NCBI GenBank assembly: GCA_946406115.1 | Contig: OX291553.1 | Coordinates: forward strand, 12,095,001 to 12,159,000 | Reading direction: 5' to 3' | Source: Apoda limacodes | Taxonomy: Eukaryota; Arthropoda; Insecta; Lepidoptera; Limacodidae | DNA: 64,000 nt | Shown here: piece after piece, positions 43,276 to 54,965 of the stretch | Numbering within the stretch: the stretch's first letter is position 1 | Layout of the letters: each line of letters opens with the position of its first letter | Notes under the pieces: generated by a model | The model's database searches: none | What the model was told of the DNA's origin: nothing | What the model saw: the letters and a program-made list of their open reading frames with translations, nothing else | Position numbers and translations under genes: made by a program

Positions 43276-46200
43276 TTGTTTTTCTGACTGTCAATGCAGT
43301 TGGCAGTTGCAGCCATTACTGCTTCACCGGGTTTTTTGGGGCGAGAGTCTGAAGGAGCTTTAGCCCATATAGCGCCCAACGCTCAAGGGTTCCCCGCGGG
43401 GGGAGCCTCGGCTTGGGTTGTCTCTCTCGGGGGTGCCTCTTCGACCGGCATGATTCTCGAAGGTGAGTCAACGCCAGTTCTCCGTCAGGCGGGTACGGTT
43501 GCGATTGAGTGGGGGCGAGAAGCGTCCCGGCACTCTTTGATACCTCGTGTATCCTTGCGGGCGCCGACGAACCCGGGGACGTCAGCGTCGTGTTAAGGGG
43601 GGGGCCCTATTAGGGGAGGTCGTATGGACTAATCTCGCTATCCGGACAGCGAAATCGTCATTTGGGGCCGTTAGTACGTGCCAAGGCCATCAAACGATAG
43701 TTCATTTTCAGAGAACGAGAACTCAGGTCGGTCGGGGGATGATACGTTGTGGATTGCGGACTGCCAGGTCTTAGAAACATTGGGGAATCGTGGGGAGCTC
43801 GAAGTCCCTGTGTAGGTCCGCATTGTGGACGTACCAGGAGGCTCCGGAGGCCGCTCTGAGAAAGTGGTTTTGGAGGGTCTGGAGTTTGTGGAGATTGTTT
43901 TTGGACAACGCATAACCGACGTTAGCATATGCTAGTATGGGGCGGATGAAAGTGGTGCAAAGAGTTATCTTATTTCTAAGCGACATCTTACTGTACTTGC
44001 CTATCATGGGATATTGATCACCGAGGACAAAAGTGACCGTCTATAACTATTTTGGTGTGATCGCGGAAGTTCAAACGCCTATCCAGGGTCATATCGAGAT
44101 ATTTGGTCTTGTTTTGCCAAGGAATAGCACGACCCTACGGTCTCTACAGTGAGAGGGGAGATGGCCGCGGAGGGTGACCTACGGTAAAGAGAACGGCAAA
44201 GCTTTTGTCGGGATTCACATTCATTCGATTCTCCATTTCCGAAACCATTCGCCTAGGGCGGTGATAGCTGGTTGGAGTCTCTTAGTGAATCGACTCACTT
44301 GCCTGTCGGTGGTATAGATAGCGGTATCAACCGCAAAGAGGGCTAGCTGGGTACCTAACGTTTTAGGTATATCGTTTGTGTACAGGAGGTACAAGATAGG
44401 GGCGAGCACGGACCCTTGCGGGAATCCTGCTTCTATGCGACGGGCGGAAGAGAGAGTGCCTTCAACTTTATAGCGAAAGTTGCGATTCGATAAGTAGTCT
44501 CGTATGATAAGCACGAGACGGTCTGGCAACTGAAAGTCGTACAGTTTATAAATTAAACCGTTGTGTCAGACTTTGTCGAAGGCTTTCGCTACATCGAAGG
44601 AAACAGCGCCCGTGTGACAGGGCTTACCTAATACTGGTTGGAAGCCAGTGAGAACATGTTCCGTGATGCGGAGGACTTGGTGGACGCACGTGGGATTGGC
44701 TCGGAAGCCGAACTGCTCGTCGATTGAGATGCCTCCGGAGACTATAGCGTTCCGTAGGCGAGCGAGGAGGAGGCGTTCGTAGAGTTTACCAAGGGCCTTT
44801 AGTAAACTTATAGGACGGTAGGAAGACGGCTCGGTACGAGCTTTGCCTGGCTTATGGATTGCGTCTTTCCATTGAGAAGGAAAGGTGCAATTTTCGATAG
44901 CAGCGTTGAAAATCGCTACTAGGAGGCAGAGAAGGGAAAGAGTGAGGCGCTTTAGGATATCGTTAGAGATACCGTCCGCGCCGAGGGCTTTACGGGGGCG
45001 TAGGTCTTTGATGACCTGTTTGACTTCGTCCACAGTGACGGGGGGCAGGGGCTCCATTGGGGGCAGAGAAGTTCTGCGCTCCACTTCGCCGTCTTCCTCA
45101 CGCACGTGATCGGGATCGAAAGGCTGTGTGCTTAAGGTACATTGGGCTTGGAGGCTAGATGCAAGGCAATCCGCTTTTTCGTCGTCATCGAACGCGGGAA
45201 CGTTGTTGGGATGAGATAACGGAGGGAAGGAGTTGGAGGTGTCTGATTTCAAAGCTCTGGCTAGGTGCCAATAAGCTTGATGAGAAATGTTCTGCCAATA
45301 AGCTTGATGAGAAATGTTCTCCATCAGATCACCGAAATGTTGGGCGCGAAGCTCACTGTACTTACACGGCGGTGTAAGTCGTTGAAGCGGGCTTTGTTTT
45401 CGATAGTGGGAGCGCGATCGCGTCTGCAGCGGGCCTCGTTACGCTCAGTCATTAGCGACCTGATGTGCTGAGGCAGGATTAGGTGGTGGTTATCACCAAC
45501 CGGCACTTGTCTTGAGCACTCGCCAACGGTGGCGGTCAGGTGGCTAGTGAGTGAGTCAATAGCTACGTTTAAGTCGGTCGCGGAAGTGATTATATTTTGA
45601 ACGCGATTTAGATGTGGTAAGCTGGGGATATCGAGCAATTGCCCCAATTTATCCCAGTCCGTCACGGTTCTAGTGTCGCGAAGAGTGTCCGACGGGGAAC
45701 CTAATCGTAGGGAGAACAGGGTGGATGTCCGAGTTAAGTTCGTCAAGCACCTCTATAGAGCGAAAGCTTAGCGTTACATTCTTTAGAAGTGCTATGTCGA
45801 GCACGTCAGGGTTGTTGCGGGTATTATGGGGAAAGTCCGTGGGCGTCATAGGAGCGATGATGTCGAAGTTTAGTCCGTCAACTAACTGGTCGAGGAGTCT
45901 GCCTCTCCGTGAAGTTAATGAAGAGTTAATGAGAGGTCACCCGCAAGAAAGAGCGATGCAGGTCGCTCTCCAGTAAGTTTTTTAAGGGAGAGAGATAAAT
46001 CGATGCAATGATGACCGGCTGCTGGCCGGTCATCGCTTGGCGGCAGACAGATGCTTCTTAATTTGTAAGTGGCGGAGGATCGATAGGGGAGCAATGCAGG
46101 GAGCGTAGGTAATATATGAGAGTGCCTCCGAGATTGGAGGCAGTTCTATCATTACGGACGGTGCGATAGTTCGCGATCGAAGGCGGACAGCGGGCTTGAG

Positions 46201-46895
46201 GAACGTTTCCTGGATGAACGTCCGGTTTGTGGGACGAGAGGAATTGCGACAATTCCTCTCTTTGATTTCGAAAACCGTTGGCGTTAAAATAGCCGATGGA
46301 GTCGGAGCTGGGTTTTTCGCGCGCGATTGTGCAATCCATTTTGGTTTTAAGGTTTGGGGCCCACCCTACGGAGGGTGGCAAAGAACTGGCGATACACAGC
46401 CACGAAGCTGAGCATCTGTTGAGGGATGGTGACCTGTTCGTATTCCGCGAACACGGCCTCGAAGTAGTCTGGGCCCTAGCCCAAGATATCTCAAAGAGAA
46501 TATTGAGATGTTGTTGCTGCTCAGACGGCTGAGCGGCTTTTCGGGGCTGCGCGAGGGAGTGGCGCGACGCAGGCGCTGGGTGCGGGGGTCGCGGGATGTC
46601 CCGGGACATGAGGGTGGCGAGGTAGGGAATACCCGTGACTGAGATGGGCCCAGGGAGTGCAGACAGAAGTTTGTCTGTCTGAATTGGCTTTCCTGCGTTG
46701 ACTAGCGCTGGAGGACAGCTCCAGGCGTTGACTGCAGGGAGGGGAGCAGGCACGAGCGGTGCCTGTTGGCGAGGGACAGAGAGGCGCGATTTACCCTTTT
46801 TGGGTTGACGCGGGTTCTGTTTGGGAGCTTTTGGGTACTCACGGTAGTTGGCAGGGTGGCCCTCCCTCCGACCGGGTCGGATGCGTTTTATCAAA
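43276..46895 (-). mobile_element. Antisense, decayed copy of the Jockey-type LINE
   Basis: About 3.6 kb homologous to 40-3775 of the intact copy. In minus-strand order there is an ORF1 end (GHPANYREYPKAPK, where the last zinc-knuckle Cys is lost), an endonuclease start (MDCTIAREKPSSDSIGYFNA), a linker, RT parts (APGADG-like block as ALGADGISNDILKRL, FGFRANPTCVHQVLRIT, FDVAKAFDKV, GFPQGSVLAPILYLLYTNDI, FAVDTAIYTT) and the 3' UTR. The catalytic FADD reads FAVD, so RT activity is lost. A 27-bp tandem duplication (45268-45321) repeats nine codons. Several frameshifts and endonuclease deletions are present. The 5' end is truncated near the CGCATCCGACCCGG word. Confidence 0.88.
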
Positions 46896-47228
46896 AGAGT
46901 TGGTGATATCAAGTTCTGAATCAATTATTTTTAAATCTATAGTTAGTGAATAATGATTGTCACGCGGTTTGATTTTTCCTGTTTCACTATTTATTACATT
47001 CTATATAGCCTTTATTTTATTATCTGTTTTTTTTATTTTATTACTTAAATGTATTGATTTTGCAACTCTGCACAGTTTTTTAAATATTTTTAAATACATT
47101 TTGACATAGTCAGTGAAAGTGGGACAGTGGTTATATTGTTTCATTTCATACAACTCATACAACCCAGTTTGACTTCGATGTATTCCTACAGTAGCCCAGT
47201 CCTTGAATTTCATTTTATCATTTGGCAT
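46896..47228 (-). mobile_element. CR1-like LINE linker fragment
   Basis: The minus strand reads WATVGIHRSQTGLYELYEMK, YVKMYLKIFKKLCRVAKSIH, KTDNKIKAI, a stop, then NVINSETGKIKPRDNHYSL. This is the endonuclease-RT linker typical of lepidopteran CR1-like elements. With 42941-43275 it flanks the Jockey copy on both sides, so that copy probably inserted into one CR1-like element, with loss of sequence. Confidence 0.6.
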
Positions 47229-47536
47229 AAAACACTTGCTCGAACTTATTACTTAAGAAATCAAAAAAAAAAATTATAAAGATTATTAGCATTATCATGC
47301 ATGAAATGTAAAAATGGAATTTTCTTTTCAATATTTGCTTTTAAATTGTCTAATCGAGCGTTGGTCACAGATCTACAAGTTACTTGTTGAGATTTTTTTT
47401 ATAGTTGTGTAGAAGTTTTATAATCACATTAAGAAATTTGTTCACTCATCAAAAAGCAAGTAATAAAAAACGTGATTCTACTCAACGGCAGCGAAAACCT
47501 CCAAAATCTTGAAAACACGATTCACCACAAAGGTCT

Positions 47537-48110
47537 CTACGAATGGACAGAAGTTTTAAGCCAGGCGAGCACAATCTGGCTGTCTATGTAAGGGTAAACG
47601 AGGGAAATGGGTACAGATTGGCCCAAGGTGGAGACCACGTGATTGAGCAATTGGCTCGAAAGAGTAGCACCAGACAATTTAATCTTTGGAATCGTAAGAA
47701 GGGTGCGAATGGGGGCGACTTTTGTCATTGCCGTGACCAAATTGAGAAAGACCGAACCATCGGGCTGGACGGCATGAAGATGAATCACAGCCGCATAGCC
47801 AGCCTGAGAAGCGACACAGAAGCCGTGATGAGTGATACCGGATTGACCCTGCGGTAAAAAGGACCTAAGAATACGCATATGAGAGAGATCCTTAATGGAA
47901 GAGACATAACGCATCCAAGATTCCAATAGATCTATCCCAGGAGATTCCCTCCAGCCACAGCCTCAGTAAATGACACTTGGCCCAAAAAACAACAGCAGCA
48001 AGCGAACCGCAAGGGTCGAAGATCCGGGCTATGGTAGACAACGCAGAGCGATTAGTCCAGGTCTTAGGAGTTGAAAGAGCTTCCATCACAAAAAGCAATG
48101 CCATGCACCA
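47537..48110 (-). pseudogene. BEL/Pao pol fragment (Pao peptidase A17/RNase H-side region)
   Basis: Minus-strand pieces read ALSTIARIFDPCGSLAAVVF, WAKCHLLRLWLEGISWD, then in another frame HGFCVASQAGYAAVIHLHAV, LVTAMTKVAPIRTLLTIPKI and a C-terminal DSQIVLAWL. These match the BEL/Pao blocks FDPLGLLAPV..AK...Q.LW..G..WD, HGFCDAS..AYAA, .KTKVAPLK...IPRLEL and TDS..VL.WL. The central Asp of the CDAS block is replaced (CVAS). Frameshifted, no LTRs seen. Confidence 0.82.
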
Positions 48111-48292
48111 TAAAGGAAAAAATCTGAAAAACTTAAATTTGTTGTAAGATCAAAAAAAAAAAATTCTTTTGCTATTATAAACTTATTTGCAGTTGGTAAA
48201 CTAACCGTGACCTATGTCGATGTATTGGCACAACAATAGTCCAACGGCAAAGTTAAGTTTGTCCCTCAATACAGGTAACCTTTTTCGGAACC

Positions 48293-48678
48293 CTCAGTGC
48301 GCGATTCCGACTCGTTTTTGACCAGTTTTTCACATCTAGCTAGGAAATGCGCTGTCCAATTAAGGCGCGGTCCTGATAGCAATGGTACAAAACATAGGTC
48401 TTTATAAAAAAAATCATATAAAATTAGCTCGAACCAAATAAATTTAATAGTTTTATAAGTTTAACGTGTGGTACACGCATTAGGCCTCAGTGCGCAATTC
48501 CGACTCGCTTTTGACCAGTTTTTCACATCTAGCTAGGAAATGCGCTGTCCAATTAAGGCGCGGTCTTGATAGCAATGGTACAAAACATAGGTCTTTATAA
48601 AAAAAATCATATAAAATTAGCTCGAACCAAATAAATTTAATAGTTTTATAAATTTAACGTGTGGTACACGCATTAGGC
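48293..48678. repeat. 193-bp tandem duplication
   Basis: Two head-to-tail copies (48293-48485 and 48486-48678), nearly identical; only a few substitutions were seen (CGCGATTCC/CGCAATTCC, GGTCCTG/GGTCTTG). Each ends GTGTGGTACACGCATTAGGC. The unit is related, in inverse orientation, to the inside of the element at 39199-40082. Confidence 0.9.
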
Positions 48679-48984
48679 CGGTTTTTTTTCTGATCCAACG
48701 TCAGATCTGGAGCATCACATTCAAGACAAGTGCTCACCAACTTAAATACAACTATGTAATTGAAATACTATCCACTATTAACAATATTCCGTTCTAGTAT
48801 TCTTCTTTTTTTTGGTATCATTGACATTGTGTATCTTATGGTTTGGATAGACTTGAGAAAGGCATATATAAGAGGAACTGCCTAGCAGCATTCGGCCGAG
48901 GACATAAAACACAGTCGAGTTCAACGTAATGGAAGCAAAGATTTTTACGGGACTATGGGACTACGGGATGTAGCGCAGGTGATC

Positions 48985-49110
48985 CCATTTATTACTAACT
49001 TCTTGCCAGCTCTTTTTGGCAGAAATAAACATTGTTTACATTGTATTGACGATTCAAAAGTGTTCTAAGAAACCTACTTCAATAAAGTTTGATTTGAGTT
49101 TGAGTTTGAG
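48985..49110 (+). repeat. CR1-like 3' tail
   Basis: Ends AATAAAGTTTGATTTGAG followed by TTTGAG repeats, the 3' terminus of lepidopteran CR1-type elements; TTCTTGCCAGCTCTTTTTGG precedes it. Plus orientation. Confidence 0.6.
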
Positions 49111-49756
49111 ACTAACATTTTTCCTCGTTTAAATTTATATTTTATTTACGTAGGTATAGTCAAAGTCAAAGTCATTTTTTTTTCACTTTTGAATTCTTGA
49201 ATAGATAGGTACTTTTTTTAATCAGTTCCAATTCCTGGTCAGCTTATTTATGCTGCGAACTTCGTACTATACTTTTTTTGATATGTCCTATGTGATTATC
49301 TCCCGTTACACTACAGCACAAAAATTTATAGATAATGTCTTATCATTATAACTGTAAATCGTGTCGTTTGTGGACATTATATTAGTATATTTTTTTTAAT
49401 TTAAAAATTTGAAAGGAGGATTGAGAACTTTAATGGCCCTATAGGAGCTAACTAGTTGTTATATGATAAATATTGTTTATTTTTTTTATTATATATTGGT
49501 TATTAATGTTATTATATGTTTTGTACAAACAGGCATTAAATAATTTCTGCTGGTGGCGCTAGTAAGCTACTATTATGCGCCTTTATACTACAGAGTATAC
49601 TTTATACTTCAATACATGATAAAACAATTTAATACTGCTCACAATAAAATTTATATCTTTTTGTTGTATAAAAACGTCATCTTGACACTTTGATTTTTAT
49701 TGTACATTTTTTCATAACATTTATTTGACAATTTTAGAAAAACGTTTTAGATTTAG
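49111..49756. promoter_or_regulatory. 5' flank of the coiled-coil gene
   Basis: AT-rich, with many T runs. It must hold the promoter and 5' UTR of the gene starting at 49757. TTTTAG words just before the ATG could be splice acceptors of a non-coding first exon. Nothing firmer. Confidence 0.3.
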
Positions 49757-50572
49757 ATGGAGGCAAATAAATTAGGTTCTGGTGATAACAATAATCCATT
49801 TGCCATTTCACCAACCAGACCTGATGAAGAAGAAATAAAAGTTATAGTAGATAACGAAAGAAAACCACAAGATTGTGAAATTCTAAGCCCAGCTAATGAT
49901 ATGAATGATGGTGAGATAACTTCTGAAATAATAAATAAAAATGAAATTAAATTAAAAGAGCGCATTGCACAATGCAAAAGCGTAATAGAGTCTTTAAAAT
50001 ATGAACTAAATGAAGAAAAATCTAAACTAGAAGAAGAGAAGAAAACTCGAGAATTGGTTGTGCCAAAGTCAAGATTAATCGATGATTCCCATTTAAATTT
50101 GGATATTGCTGTAGGGTTGACACATACACCCGACTTGTATAGTTCTTGTGTAGACAGTAGGCTATATTACGATGAAAATCTTATGGAATATGAAAAACAA
50201 CTGCAAATATATCAAACCACGTTAAATATGGCACAGTTGGAAAAAAAGAATGCTATCAGAAAACAAATGTTAGCAAAGGCTTATCGGCTTAAACTTATGG
50301 AGGTAGAAAATCAATGTAATATTGAACTGCTCCGTGTGAAACAGAGTTTACAGTGCTTAGAACCGTTACAGATGATTGTAAGTAAATGGAAAACTAAGCA
50401 TGATGACAATGCTTATGATCTTAATAACTATGAACTAGCACCTAGATTTCCCGAACTCAGCGCCAACAATTCTGGTGTTGATTTTAATTCGTACAAAGCA
50501 GTTATTGACCTTAATTTTGGTGAGAATTCTGAAAGCGGAAAGAATGACGAAAACACTACTGCTGAGTTTTAA
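49757..50572 (+). CDS. Coiled-coil protein of unknown function, 271 residues
   Basis: An uninterrupted frame of 271 codons from ATGG (good initiation context) to TAA, far longer than chance in this AT-rich DNA and with protein-like composition. Residues 1-60 are acidic and polar (NPFAISPTRPDEEEIKVIV). About 61-100 is a charged heptad-like helix (LKERIAQCKSVIESLKYELN). About 145-205 is a second coiled coil (YEKQLQIYQTTLNMAQLEKK, KLMEVENQCNIELLRVKQSL). The C terminus is acidic and Asn-rich. No enzyme motif, signal peptide or membrane segment was seen. ATTAAA near 50594 may be the poly(A) signal. I do not recognise the family. A structural or scaffold role is only an inference. A missing 5' exon cannot be excluded. 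Confidence 0.75.
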   Translation: MEANKLGSGDNNNPFAISPTRPDEEEIKVIVDNERKPQDCEILSPANDMNDGEITSEIINKNEIKLKERIAQCKSVIESLKYELNEEKSKLEEEKKTRELVVPKSRLIDDSHLNLDIAVGLTHTPDLYSSCVDSRLYYDENLMEYEKQLQIYQTTLNMAQLEKKNAIRKQMLAKAYRLKLMEVENQCNIELLRVKQSLQCLEPLQMIVSKWKTKHDDNAYDLNNYELAPRFPELSANNSGVDFNSYKAVIDLNFGENSESGKNDENTTAEF

Positions 50573-52431
50573 TCAAATATTTGTTTGATATTATTAAATT
50601 ATTTTTCTTTACATGACAGTTTTATTCCACTTTGCTTATTCTTGATTTCTTGCTTAAAACCAAAATATATTGAAGTATAATCATATCCAATGGTACGTAA
50701 GTACTAAAATATTAGGATAAGTATTTGACAGACAACTATGATGAGTACGTACTTGATCACTGTTTGTATCTTGATGAAGAATTAGGTTGCGGCAGCTAAT
50801 ATAAACAGACAACTCGCAGCGCACACATAACTTTATATGTATTCAAATTTCTTATGTAACAAGAAACTAAAAATATAACTCTCCTTTTGGCAGTATTTTC
50901 AGTATCTACAGAGAATAATAGACATCAACGAACTAAGAGTTCTTAATTTTGTTAATGTCAAACTTACCTTCAAGTACTTATACCTTATTAACATTGTTAT
51001 TCATGGAGTTGCTAACATTTAAAAATAAAACTGCAAGCAACACTTTAAAATGTTTATTTATAAACAAGAAAATTAATTGGCGTTAAAAGAGTGAGAAAAT
51101 TGAATTGTAATAAATCAGAAACGAAGCAGGCAAGACCTCCGAAGAGGACCACACACGTTGAGGCACGCGCTTCGAATGCTGCCCACTTTTTATTCCCATA
51201 GCGCTCGACACCCGAGCGTTGATCGTGGAAGCTCGGCACTTGTCGGCAACCGGTCATCAAAAGGCTATAGGTATATTAGTGACGTCATGTATTAACCAGC
51301 TCTGGCTCGCGCATTGCCGTATCGTATGTATGCCCGTCTTTGCGATACGCCTGCGCCGAGTGTAGACGTGTTTTGCCGCCGTAAAAGCCGCTTTTTTGAT
51401 AGAAATTTAATTTTCTTAATAATACTATACTATTTGTCACTTAGAATACTGCATGAATTAAACTGGTTTGACTTCTTTACTTTGCAAGTTAAGTGTCAAT
51501 TAACTTTGTACTGTTACTCCTTAAAGCATTTCTTACATAGTTATTGTGAAATTCTACTTATCTTATTTTATTATTGTATACCACCTTGATACATAGGTCT
51601 AACCTATCTAAATATTTTAACAGGTTCTGGGTTATCCCAGTTAAACTTTGTTCTGGCTCTAGCATCAGACTCTGGATGTCATCTGGAACCAGAATTCGGC
51701 AACATAATGGTGCATTGTCATTGATGTTGCATATTATGTGTAGGTACCAGATTTCAGGTCGATCAAAGAATCAAACAAACAAGTAAAGTAACAGACATAC
51801 AACAAAAGAGTATCGGTACGAAGTATATTTTGTAAAATATATTTCGATCAGATTGGCTAATATTTAGCAATCGAAACGATTAGCTTCTCTTCCCTGAATC
51901 CCTTTCTTTTAAGGATTTTTCTTTCTTTTAGGTTCTTCCTTAAGGATTTCGTATTAATTAAGGTGTAAACGGAACCCCTATGTAGGTTATGTAATCACCA
52001 CGGTTGTTTGTCTATCAGACATAATTAATTTAACTTAAAATCCATGTCTAAAATCCATGTATAATATATTATATATATAGTAATAGGTATCCTACTTTAG
52101 TGCCATTTACGAGCTCAGAATGTTAATGAGGGGCTTCTAAATGCGTAAGTGCCTGGAAGGCAGCGTGCAACTGGTTACAGCCGGTTAATTATTTTGCATC
52201 CAGGACAGCACTAATTAATGAAAAAAAAAGATTAAATATTTCAGTGAACCTTTAACGATCAGAGACTATTTAGTTTAGTATCTAGTATCAGTGAGTTTGT
52301 ATAGAAGTAAATACTAGACTGGACTATTCATTTCATATAGGGTCAAGTGGGGTAAAGATAAGATACAAAATATTTTGTGTAAAAATAAGACAAAGTACCT
52401 AGTTAACACTGAAAAACTCTATTGAAACCAA
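50573..52431. other. Intergenic DNA, no gene seen
   Basis: A GC-richer stretch near 51120-51370 has only chance ORFs. Nothing recognised. Confidence 0.45.
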
Positions 52432-52690
52432 CTAATAATATAAATGAAAGATTGAATGTTTGTAACTCAATCACGCTTCAACCACTGGATGGATCAGGAT
52501 GAAACTTGGTACAAGTTTAGGTTAGGTCCTGGAATAGGACACAGGCTACTTTTATCCCGAAAAATTCAAAAGCTCCTCCAGAAATAACTAAAACTGCGCC
52601 GAAACTAACTATAGCTACAGCTATAGCAAACTAAACGAACTATAGCTACAGCTATAGCAAACTTCAGTTCGACGCCGATAAATCAAATAT
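52432..52690 (+). repeat. Dispersed repeat (AATATAAATGAAAG head)
   Basis: The pattern TTGTAACTCAATCACGCTTC, GGATGAAACTTGGTACAAG, AGGTCCTGGAATAGGACACA matches the copy at 56900. The unit AACTATAGCTACAGCTATAG is repeated twice near the end. Confidence 0.65.
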
Positions 52691-53871
52691 ATCCTAAATA
52701 AATCCTAATTCACTGAATGTAATATCAAAAATTTTAAAATAACTTGAACCACCAATTTTATTCACAGTTAAGTACCTAGTGTGCGGAAGACTGTCTAAGA
52801 TTGTATAATGCCACAAATTTTTAAAAGCATTTTTTAAATTTAATTTTTTTTATTTTTGTCTCTTGTTTACCCCACCTTACCCTATGCAAAATCGACCTCG
52901 CTCAAGGTGAAGGTAGGCCGTGTAGCTACCAACAGTGGGGACGTATGAGGCTGGGAAGGACAGGAGATGAGGAGATCGCCTTAGCTAATAAGTTGGACAA
53001 ACGCCTACGTTCAGACACGTATATTAATATTATTATGTTGTGTGTGCTTTTATTACTGCAAAAAAATTGGTTAAAAATTGTTACAATAATATATTATTTT
53101 CTATTTAATTGAATGCAATTTTTTTTAAAATTTGCATTTACATATACTTAAGTACCCGACTTTGTCTACATCTTTCTACTTCTTAAATTTAAAAGAAAAT
53201 TTAAAGTTATTATTCAAAACAGATAACCGGCCTTTGTGCCTAACATGAGTCACTTATTTCTAGATAAAGGAAAACCTCAGAAACTATATTATTAGTTAAA
53301 AGTTCTCACATCCCTTCTTTAATCATTTTAGTGGTCAACAAAAAGATAATCTAATTCCATTCATTCATTTATACACAAAAGACAACAAAAACCTGCAAGA
53401 AAATAATACAGGACGCGACGAAAAGGTATCGCTACTTTATGACGTAAAAGACAGGACCGTTTCCAGATTTACAATTTGCATTGCCAAAGTTATTTCTGAT
53501 ATGTACTAATGATAATATTTATTTGTACTACATGTTATCTAGTAAGTATAACCTTGCTTGCGTTAGGCAATAAATAGTGCCTGGGGAGGGGCAAGTGATG
53601 TCTGCCTAGCCGAGGCCACGGGGCTCACGGCGCGCTGGGCAAGCTAGTCCGGTGTAAAGCCAAGAGACATTTACGTACGAGATCAAAGTTTAGTGTCGGC
53701 GGGGCGACACTCCACTGAGCCTTCTTTCCAGACCATTCCATTGAACTGCTGTACGGAGGTGGTGGGTTCTGTTATCAGAGTCCATCAGCAGTTGCCGACG
53801 GTGCAGTCGGGCAGGCACTTTGTGCCACCGTCGTAAACCGTATCCTACGCTTGTCAGTGACATGCCTTATA
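52691..53871. other. Intergenic DNA with GC-rich patches
   Basis: Two GC-rich patches, about 52895-53020 and 53570-53850 (GGCTCACGGCGCGCTGGGC), stand out from the AT-rich background. Neither has a long reading frame. Identity unknown. Confidence 0.4.
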
Positions 53872-54090
53872 AAAAACCGAGTCGAACTCGCGCACGAAGG
53901 GTTCCGTACCATCATCTATAAAAACGGCAAAAAAATCACATTTGTTGTATGGAAGCCCCCTTAAATATTTATTTAATTCTGTTTTATAGTATTTGTTGTT
54001 ATAGCGGCAACAGAAATACATGTGAATACTGTGAAAATTTCAACTATCTAACTATCACGGTTCATGTGATACAGCTTGGTATCTTCCATT
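53872..54090 (+). repeat. Dispersed repeat (CCGAGTCGAACTCGCGCACG)
   Basis: CCGAGTCGAACTCGCGCACG, AAGGGTTCCGTACCATCATC, TTGTTGTATGGAAGCCCCC and TAGCGGCAACAGAAATACAT are words of a common lepidopteran repeat. A related but shorter copy is at 58852-59100. Confidence 0.6.
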
Positions 54091-54960
54091 TTTCTTTTTA
54101 CTCATGCTTGACTATTTTATTATAAGTGTTATATGTTTCCATACTCGCCTTAAAGCCCTTTATTTTGATACCCAACCCAAGGGTCTTGATAAAAAATGTC
54201 TAGCCCGCACATTAAAGGGCATAAAATCCGCTATTTTGATTATTTTAAGAATGTTATGTACTGTCAGTGTCACTCTCACAATTGAGACGAATCTAACGAC
54301 GCCTCTCAAGCTAAAAGCGTGCCAAACGTTGCCCTTATTCAGTGTTTTCACATAGGTATTGCTAAAAATCATTAAAATTTTATAACATAACTGAAGCGAG
54401 TCCTACAGTTGTTCGGGTTTTTGTAAAAAAATCTTTCTCCGTCTGTTTATTGTTGATTTCATACATTATATTGGACGTTTGGGTGTAACGCGGAGAGGCA
54501 TTGCGATGGGATCTCGCATTATGTACTTACGAACTCAAGTTTTATGGAAGGGCAAACAATTTAAAACACTATACAGACCAAGCGTGTTGGTCCAGCACTT
54601 TCGTCCATTAGCCATCCCGTCACTGACACTCCGACACCTAGTCGAAAATACTGTTTGCTCTCAAACGTCTGACGAAGGTGCCGCCGCGACACTCCTATGC
54701 CACTTGGTATAGTTTGCTTTGGCTGCTGGTAATCGGCTTGACAAAAAGTAGATATTGAAGTTTTCGGTGCAACGATGAATATACGTTTTGGGGCATTGAA
54801 GTTATTTTTTTCATAGCTTTTATTTAGGTATTTCATAAAAGGAGGTTCTTAGTTTGACGCGTATGTTTGTGTGTCTATTTGTCCGCTTAATAGTAGTAGT
54901 ATGTAGTAAATCCATCTGGACAGTATGAATTGGACATAGCTTAATGTAGGTACAGTGCAA
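54091..54960. other. Intergenic DNA, repeat-like
   Basis: CCCAAGGGTCTTGAT and GTCTAGCCCGCACATTAAAG (54175-54220) look like another dispersed repeat. Short overlapping ORFs on both strands are not credible genes. Confidence 0.4.
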
Positions 54961-54965
54961 CATTT

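Noticed and set aside
54104..54836. Four overlapping ORFs of 70-91 codons on both strands
   Set aside because: They lie over repeat-like sequence and have no family signal.
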